This document shows positions 6,584-11,404 of a stretch of DNA of 11,404 nt, one piece after another. The translations under genes were made by a program, and so were the position numbers. Numbering within the stretch: position 1 is the first letter of the stretch; each line of letters opens with the position of its first letter. Source of the DNA: JBAVQS01 sp049694275 (GTDB lineage Bacteria > Chloroflexota > Anaerolineae > UBA4142 > SHND01); NCBI GenBank assembly GCA_049694275.1, contig JBAVQS010000044.1, positions 1 to 11,404 of the forward strand, in the 5' to 3' direction. A model generated the notes under the pieces. It saw only the letters and a program-made list of their open reading frames with translations. It was not told where the DNA came from and made no database searches.

Positions 6584-8980
6584 CTATCCCATCACTACGT
6601 CGATTTGATTGACCGAACCGGCTGGCTGAGAGGGGACTGGCCCCTGAATCGGCTGCCCATTGAGCAGGATCGACCGGACCCCTTTTTGCACGCCTTGTGG
6701 ATTGGTAAAATTAATAGTAAAGGTTGCGCCCTGCCATTGGCGAACCACCTGAAATTCCTTCCAATCATGCGGAATACACGGGTCGATCTCCAATCCTGCA
6801 AAGGTTGGGCGGATGCCGAGAATCCAGCGTGTGACCGCAGTATAGGACCAGCCCGCGCTACCGGTCAGCCAGGGATGCCGCGCCCGCCCGAAAGCGGTGT
6901 GATCTTTTCCCATAATGAACTGACAGTAGGAATAGGGCTCGGCCTCGCGTACCTCGATCATGTCGTTCTGATTATACGGCAAAAGCGCATTGTAGAATTT
7001 CATCGCGCGGTCGCCGCGCCCGAGCTTGCATTCGGCTACTACGGCCCATGGGTTGGGATGACTAAAGATGGCGCCGTTCTCTTTAATTCCACGATAGACG
7101 CGTGTGACAAAACCGATGTCATCGTTCGGTTTCGAGTACGTCGGCCAGACCAGATGTAGCCCATAGGGCGAGTACAGGTGCTCGTCGACGGCGTCCATGC
7201 ACATCTGTCCGTGCTCGGGGCTGGCGACCCCGGAGAGGACGGCCCATGTGTTGCTCTCGATAAAGACCTTGCCCTCTTCGCTCTCCTGCGTCCCGATCTT
7301 GACCCCCTGCGCAGTGATCCCGCGGATGTACCATTTGCCATCCCAAAGCTCGTTCTCGCAGGCTGCACGGACCCTATCGGCAATTGTTTGGTAATGGTCC
7401 ACGTCGGCAGTTCGGCCAAGGCGCCCTGCCGCTGCCAGAAACGCTTGGAGCGCCCAATAGTGCATGAATGAAACCATTGCGCTTTCGCCGCCGCCGAGGT
7501 TGAGACAATCGTTCCAGTCCGCGCGCAGCCCTTTGCAAATGCCGGTCGCCCCAATCTGTTCCGCCGAAAAATCAAGCGCCCTTTTCATATGCTCGTACAC
7601 GGTGACCTCACCCTCATCGGCGAATGGCACATGCTGGTCAAAGAACGCAATGTCGCCTGTCTCTTGCACATATTCGCAGATGGAGACGACCAGCCAGAGC
7701 GCGTCGTCCGAGCAGGTATCTTCCAGCCCATGAATCCGGCTCCTGGGATCAGGCGGTGGCACGACGGTCGGCGATTTGAATTTGGGCGCTTTTTGCTTTT
7801 CCGGGTTAAACCATTCCGGGTCAAACAGGTGCAGTCCGTAGCCCATGCTTACCTGCCCATTCAAGAGCTCGACCAGGCGCTGTTTGCACCGGACGGGGTT
7901 TGTGTGAGGGATGCTCATGACATCCTGAGCGGTGTCGCGATAGCCCAGCCCCGTTCGTCCGCCGACTTCGACAAACGAGGCAAAACGCGACCACACCACA
8001 CAGGTCTCGGCCTGGTAGAGATTCCAGGTATTAATCATCGTATCCAGCCCCTGGTTCGGGGTATGACACTGCAGAACGGCGCGCTTGTTCTTCCAATAGT
8101 TGCTCAGTGCGGCAAAAGCCGCGTCCACCTGCGCCGGGTCCGAATATTTGGCCTTGATGGCCTGTCCGGCTGCGCGGTCGCCAACGCCGAGCATGAATAC
8201 GATACGCGCTTCCTCGCCGGGCGCCAGCGTCAGTCGTTTGTGCAGCGCTCCGCAGTGGTTGCCCCCCAGTTCGGCGCTGTTGGCGCACTGACCCTGCTCG
8301 ACGGCAATGGGATTGGACTCGGTCCGATAATTGCCGAGGAACCGGTCGCGCAGACAATCGTAGCTATCCGGTTCAAAATTGGACGCAAAATAGTGAAAGG
8401 TCCACGGCTCGTAGAAAAAGTCATACTCGATGATGCCCTCTGCAAAACTGGCGCCGGATGCATACAGGCTCATTTGCAGGTTCTGGTTGTCGATCTCGAT
8501 GTGGTGGAATGAGAATTCGAGATAGGAGAGGATACTGAGCGCACGCGGTCGGTCACTCGTGTTTTTAATCTTGCAGTCCCATAACTCGACATCATCGTCG
8601 ACCGGGATAAAGAGGAGTTGTTCGGCCGCGATGTCGTTGTAATCGCACGAAAAGTGGGAATAGGAAAGCCCGTGGCGACATTCATATTTCGCTCGCTTCA
8701 GGTCCTTGCCGACCGGCTGCCACGAGATGGACCAGTAATCCCCGGTCTCGTCGTCACGTACATAGACATAGTGGCCGGGACGGTCGAGCGGCACGCCGTT
8801 CTGCCGGAAGCGGGTGATCCGGTGATGCTCGGCGCTCTTGTAAAAGGAATACCCGCCCGCATTATGCGAAATGACGGTGCACAGGTCCTTGACGCCTAAA
8901 TAGTTCGTCCAGGAGACCGGCACATCGGGGCGTTCGACGACATATTCTTGATGTTCGTTGTCAAAATAACCGTACCGCAC
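6584..8980 (-). CDS. chbP: N,N'-diacetylchitobiose phosphorylase (GH94)
   Basis: A 798-residue cytosolic glycoside phosphorylase. The reaction is (GlcNAc)2 plus phosphate to GlcNAc-1-phosphate plus GlcNAc with inversion, which saves one ATP. The sequence recalls the Vibrio proteolyticus enzyme (about 801 residues) along its whole length: YGYFDN at the start, WTNYLG at 24-29, VISHNAGGYSFY at 36-47, DDETGDYWSISWQPV at 76-90, an (alpha/alpha)6 barrel with TMINTWNLYQAETCVVWSR at 314-332 and GGRTGLGYRDTAQD at 340-353, and KGLRADWNDCLNLGGGES at 483-500 with the general-acid Asp491. The phosphate-binding residues are His641 (SHPNPW) and Thr706 (HPWLTGSAGW). This degree of match favours chitobiose over cellobiose or cellodextrin as substrate. 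The start codon is GTG (8980-8978), with a perfect AGGAGG seven bases upstream. The gene lies 38 bases after the nucleotidyltransferase/mutase gene, whose mutase half can take its product onward. Confidence 0.95.
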   Translation of the reverse strand: MRYGYFDNEHQEYVVERPDVPVSWTNYLGVKDLCTVISHNAGGYSFYKSAEHHRITRFRQNGVPLDRPGHYVYVRDDETGDYWSISWQPVGKDLKRAKYECRHGLSYSHFSCDYNDIAAEQLLFIPVDDDVELWDCKIKNTSDRPRALSILSYLEFSFHHIEIDNQNLQMSLYASGASFAEGIIEYDFFYEPWTFHYFASNFEPDSYDCLRDRFLGNYRTESNPIAVEQGQCANSAELGGNHCGALHKRLTLAPGEEARIVFMLGVGDRAAGQAIKAKYSDPAQVDAAFAALSNYWKNKRAVLQCHTPNQGLDTMINTWNLYQAETCVVWSRFASFVEVGGRTGLGYRDTAQDVMSIPHTNPVRCKQRLVELLNGQVSMGYGLHLFDPEWFNPEKQKAPKFKSPTVVPPPDPRSRIHGLEDTCSDDALWLVVSICEYVQETGDIAFFDQHVPFADEGEVTVYEHMKRALDFSAEQIGATGICKGLRADWNDCLNLGGGESAMVSFMHYWALQAFLAAAGRLGRTADVDHYQTIADRVRAACENELWDGKWYIRGITAQGVKIGTQESEEGKVFIESNTWAVLSGVASPEHGQMCMDAVDEHLYSPYGLHLVWPTYSKPNDDIGFVTRVYRGIKENGAIFSHPNPWAVVAECKLGRGDRAMKFYNALLPYNQNDMIEVREAEPYSYCQFIMGKDHTAFGRARHPWLTGSAGWSYTAVTRWILGIRPTFAGLEIDPCIPHDWKEFQVVRQWQGATFTINFTNPQGVQKGVRSILLNGQPIQGPVPSQPAGSVNQIDVVMG

Positions 8981-8987
8981 GCGATAG

Positions 8988-8993
8988 CCTCCT
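8988..8993 (-). promoter_or_regulatory. ribosome binding site of the GH94 gene (fixes GTG start)
   Basis: AGGAGG on the minus strand lies seven bases before GTG 8980-8978. It is the strongest ribosome site in the operon. It decides the GTG start, which gives the conserved N-terminus (M/V)RYGYFDN. Confidence 0.88.
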
Positions 8994-9018
8994 GAGATTG
9001 GGGATCTCGAGATCGGGT

Positions 9019-11223
9019 TTATTGGTCGCCATGTACAAACTGCTCGAGCCAGTGCAACATCTCATTCGCCTTGCCCTGAGAATCTGCCTCAACAAAGATG
9101 CGAAGAGTTGGCTCGGTGCCCGAAAAGCGAAGCAGCGCCCAGTTGTCATTCTCCAGGTAGAGTTTGGTCCCATCCATGTGCGAGACTCCGACGACCGGGT
9201 AAGGTCCCATGTGATCGAGGGGGGCGGCGCGCAGGTTCCTGGGAACCGCGACCCGCATGTCCGGTGTGGCGGGGAATCCCTCTTCCAGGTCATATAATCG
9301 CCCGGTAATCTTCCACACTTCATCGCGTAATGCCGAAATGCGCTTGCCGGTCCTGGCGAGCATCTCGACCACGAGGGCGCAGGCGAAAATTCCATCCTTG
9401 CCGAGGATGTGTCCGCGAATCGTCAGGCCGCCGCTCGACTCGCCGCCGAGCAACGCATTACTCTGCACCATCCCCGCCGCAATGTGCTTGAACCCAACCG
9501 GGACCTCGACACACGCCTCGCCAAAATGCTTTGCCAGCCGATCGAGCAGGTGGGTCGTGGCGAGGTTGCGCACGACGCCGCCTCGTTCCCCGCGGACCTC
9601 ATGCAGATACCAGTATAGCAGGAGCAAAATGTCGTTGATCCCGATGTACTCGCCATGCTCGTCGACAATAGCGATCCGGTCCGCATCGCCGTCCGTGGCG
9701 AGGCCCAGGTCAAAGTGGTCCTCGATCACATGCGTGCTGAGCAGGCGCAGCGCCTCGAGATTGGGCGCCGGGGAACGTCCGCCAAAGAGGGGATTGTGTC
9801 GCTCGTGAATAAAGGTGACGCGGCACCGCGCCTCGGTCAGGATTGTCCCGAGGGTGAACTGCCCGACGCCGTACATCGGATCGACAATCACCTTGAGCCC
9901 GGCTTTGCGGATCGCTTCCAGGTTGATCATCTTTTCGACTGCGTCCACATATTGGTTGGTGTAATCGCATTTGCGCACGATTCCCGCTTCGGCGGCGATA
10001 TCCAGTTCCACCTTGATGACGTCGTCGAGCGTCAGCGCATTGGTTTCGGCGGCGATCTTGTACGTTTCGTCGTCGAGCAGCAGCGAGCCGTCCGCGTGGA
10101 ATACCTTTAACCCGTTCCACTCGGGCGGATTGTGGCTGGCAGTAAAGGCCAAGCCGTACGCCACTTTTTCCTGAGCGGCAGCGTAATTGATGAGCGGGGT
10201 CGGGGCGTCTTCGGTCAGGAGGAGAACCGGGATATTGTTCCCGGCAAACACCTCAGCGGCGGCGGCGGCGGCGCGGTCCGATAAAAAGCGCCGGTCGTAG
10301 CCAATCAACACTCGTTGCTTTTCCTGGCCCTTGCGTGTGATCTCGTTGGCGAGCGCCTGACACAGCCGGCGTACATTGTGAATGGTAAACCCTTCGCCAA
10401 TCACGGCGCGCCAGCCGCCGGTGCCGAATGCCACCTCATTCCGCTCTTCTGCGCGGCGTGGGCGGAACAGCCGCTTTTGCAGGATGAACTCGGCCTGCGC
10501 CAGGTCCTCGCGCGTATTGATTCCTTGCACCTCGTCCTGGTCATAGATTTGATAACTCTCGACATTCAGGCCGCTGCGGATCAACTGGTGCACGCAATCG
10601 GTCAGACGGTATTCGCCCGTGGCCGAAGGGGAGAGGCGCGCCAGCGCCGGAAAGAGCGAGTCCGCGCTCACGGTGTACGCGCCGACATTCAGCTCGTGAA
10701 TCTGCCGTACCGTGGGCGAAGCTTCCATCTCTTCGATGATGTCGACGATTCGCCCGTCTGCATCGCGGATGATGCGCCCATAAGGGAGGGCGCGGTCAAT
10801 CACTGCCGTTAGCAGGGTCAATGAGGCGTTTCGCAGGTGGTGGCGATTGAGCAGGCCGCGAATCGAGCCGGGGCGGAACAAGGGCGTATCGCCATACAGG
10901 ATCAACAGGTTTCCGCGGAAATCGCGCAGGTAGGGATGGAGCTGTGAGACCGCGTGCCCAGTCCCCAGCGGCTCGGATTGCGTCACATAGTGATAGCGGT
11001 TGCCCAGGTGTTCTCGAATCTCGGCTTCATACTTGCCGACGACAATATAAAGGTCTTCCGGTTCGACCATCTGGAGCACATTCTGAACCACATAATCCAG
11101 TATCTGGCGGTCGCCGAGGGTTTGCAAAACGAGGGGGCCGGTTGCTCCTGCAATGGCCTCTTTGCCGGCTGCAAGGATCACCGCCCTTAATGTCGGCTGT
11201 TGTTGGTGTACAGGATTTGCCAT
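9019..11223 (-). CDS. fusion of GlmU-type sugar-1-phosphate nucleotidyltransferase and phosphohexomutase
   Basis: A 734-residue two-domain enzyme. Residues 11-250 match the pyrophosphorylase half of GlmU: TQSEPLGTGHA at 81-91, LYGDTPLF at 109-116 (metal Asp112), YGRIIRDADGRIVDIIEE at 148-165, ELNVGAY at 177-183, GEYRLTD at 203-209 and GINTREDLAQAE at 234-245. The signature loop is degenerate: after LAAGK the usual GTRM...PK is EAIAGATGPL, so the expected Arg and Lys are missing. Residues 265-734 are an alpha-D-phosphohexomutase: FGTGGWRAVI at 266-275, phosphoserine loop TASHNPPEWNG at 361-371 (Ser363), metal loop TDGDADR at 510-516, sugar loop GGESSGG at 593-599 and phosphate loop RFSGTEPTLRIF at 699-710. 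The GlmU acetyltransferase (left-handed helix) domain is absent. In this operon the mutase would turn GlcNAc-1-P from the phosphorylase into GlcNAc-6-P. The other half, if active, would make UDP-GlcNAc from the same GlcNAc-1-P. It is the first gene of the operon; ATG 11223-11221 has AGGA ten bases upstream and an in-frame TAG four codons further, so the start is firm. Confidence 0.9.
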   Translation of the reverse strand: MANPVHQQQPTLRAVILAAGKEAIAGATGPLVLQTLGDRQILDYVVQNVLQMVEPEDLYIVVGKYEAEIREHLGNRYHYVTQSEPLGTGHAVSQLHPYLRDFRGNLLILYGDTPLFRPGSIRGLLNRHHLRNASLTLLTAVIDRALPYGRIIRDADGRIVDIIEEMEASPTVRQIHELNVGAYTVSADSLFPALARLSPSATGEYRLTDCVHQLIRSGLNVESYQIYDQDEVQGINTREDLAQAEFILQKRLFRPRRAEERNEVAFGTGGWRAVIGEGFTIHNVRRLCQALANEITRKGQEKQRVLIGYDRRFLSDRAAAAAAEVFAGNNIPVLLLTEDAPTPLINYAAAQEKVAYGLAFTASHNPPEWNGLKVFHADGSLLLDDETYKIAAETNALTLDDVIKVELDIAAEAGIVRKCDYTNQYVDAVEKMINLEAIRKAGLKVIVDPMYGVGQFTLGTILTEARCRVTFIHERHNPLFGGRSPAPNLEALRLLSTHVIEDHFDLGLATDGDADRIAIVDEHGEYIGINDILLLLYWYLHEVRGERGGVVRNLATTHLLDRLAKHFGEACVEVPVGFKHIAAGMVQSNALLGGESSGGLTIRGHILGKDGIFACALVVEMLARTGKRISALRDEVWKITGRLYDLEEGFPATPDMRVAVPRNLRAAPLDHMGPYPVVGVSHMDGTKLYLENDNWALLRFSGTEPTLRIFVEADSQGKANEMLHWLEQFVHGDQ

Positions 11224-11247
11224 TGGAAAGGATTCCTATTTACCTCC

Positions 11248-11276
11248 AGTATACTCCATTTTATGCCCTTTCTAAT
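11248..11276 (-). promoter_or_regulatory. candidate promoter of the chitobiose operon
   Basis: The minus strand has TATACT at 11253-11248, a good -10 box, about 25 bases before the ATG at 11223. The -35 region (around 11276-11270, ATTAGAA) is poor, so activation by a regulator or a weak basal promoter is likely. A GGAGG at 11247-11243 overlaps the expected transcription start. Confidence 0.4.
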
Positions 11277-11300
11277 GAATAGACGTTATCCGAAATAGGG

Positions 11301-11306
11301 TATACT
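11301..11306 (+). promoter_or_regulatory. candidate -10 box of the transposase gene
   Basis: TATACT lies six bases before the ATG at 11313. A possible -35 TAGACG (11280-11285) has a short 15-base spacer. No Shine-Dalgarno sequence precedes the ATG, so a leaderless, weakly expressed transposase message is plausible. Confidence 0.35.
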
Positions 11307-11312
11307 AACCCC

Positions 11313-11404
11313 ATGCTGTGCTACGATGAGTTGCAAGATAATGAGCGGAAGTTTCTCGCATTGACGGGGCTCACCCCCAAAGAATTCGGGCTGCTACTCC
11401 CCAC
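11313..11404 (+). CDS. N-terminal fragment of an IS5-like DDE transposase (cut by window end)
   Basis: Thirty codons are open from ATG 11313 to the window end. The peptide MLCYDELQDNERKFLALTGL continues with TPKEFGLLLP. The pattern 'E L .. .. F L .. L T G L T .. E F .. L L P' is typical of the N-terminal helix-turn-helix region of small IS transposases with a DDE_4-type catalytic domain (IS5/IS1031-like, about 250-280 residues); this is family recognition from memory. The catalytic domain lies outside the window. The gene is divergent from the sugar operon with 89 bases between the two start codons, so the left end of the element must lie inside that gap. Confidence 0.6.
   Translation, partial: MLCYDELQDNERKFLALTGLTPKEFGLLLP

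Larger units (their letters stand above)
11224..11312. mobile_element. probable left flank of an insertion sequence next to the operon promoter
   Basis: The 89 bases between the operon start and the putative transposase start should contain the element's terminal inverted repeat. One candidate segment is 11271-11297, around GAATAGACGTTATCCGAAAT. The imperfect arms CCCTTTC (11266-11272) and GAAATAGGG (11292-11300) flank it. The border cannot be fixed without the right end. Confidence 0.3.

Noticed and set aside
7589..8512. 307-codon plus-strand open frame antisense to the GH94 gene
   Set aside because: Long antisense frames are common in GC-rich genes. The GH94 protein on the other strand matches its family along the whole length, and this frame matches nothing recognisable.
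9003..9014. 12-bp palindrome GATCTCGAGATC between the mutase and GH94 genes
   Set aside because: A 12-bp perfect palindrome is expected by chance two to three times in 11 kb. It has no loop or T tract for a terminator, and the operon spacing argues against a stop here.

Overview
The window looks like a chromosomal segment of a Chloroflexota-type bacterium (Anaerolineae or Caldilineae-like). This is an inference from gene content: a very large BTAD/AAA regulator of the kind abundant in that phylum, a sugar nucleotidyltransferase fused to a phosphohexomutase, and a GC-rich coding background. No rRNA, tRNA or CRISPR array is visible.

Layout. Bases 1-197 hold the 3' end of an acyl-CoA dehydrogenase gene, closed by a textbook intrinsic terminator (219-263). 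An AT-richer stretch of about 1 kb follows. It carries one minus-strand gene of unknown function with weak MreB-like N-terminal similarity and a C-terminal membrane segment (302-835), and a 379-base non-coding region with two good divergent sigma-70-type promoters. A plus-strand BTAD-family regulator (1215-3197) starts directly behind one of these promoters, apparently leaderless, and stops before the helical-repeat C-terminus expected of its family.

From 11223 down to 3203 runs a tight five-gene minus-strand operon, read in this order: (1) a fusion of a GlmU-type nucleotidyltransferase and a phosphohexomutase; (2) a GH94 N,N'-diacetylchitobiose phosphorylase; (3) a family-1 sugar-binding protein without signal peptide; (4) NagA, GlcNAc-6-P deacetylase; (5) a stand-alone SIS-domain protein like the isomerase half of GlmS, probably a GlcN-6-P deaminase. 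Gaps are 38, 25 and 9 bases, and the last pair overlaps by one base (TAATG).

Together these genes describe phosphorolytic use of chitobiose. Phosphorylase splits (GlcNAc)2 into GlcNAc-1-P and GlcNAc. The mutase half can make GlcNAc-6-P, NagA gives GlcN-6-P, and the SIS protein gives fructose-6-P and ammonia. The nucleotidyltransferase half sits on the same intermediate (GlcNAc-1-P) and could send it to UDP-GlcNAc, but its catalytic signature loop is degenerate. No permease, ATPase, GlcNAc kinase or chitinase is present in the window.

At the right edge (11313 onward) a plus-strand gene starts that looks like the N-terminus of an IS5-like DDE transposase. It is cut by the window end and lies only 89 bases from the operon start, so an insertion sequence probably abuts the operon promoter.
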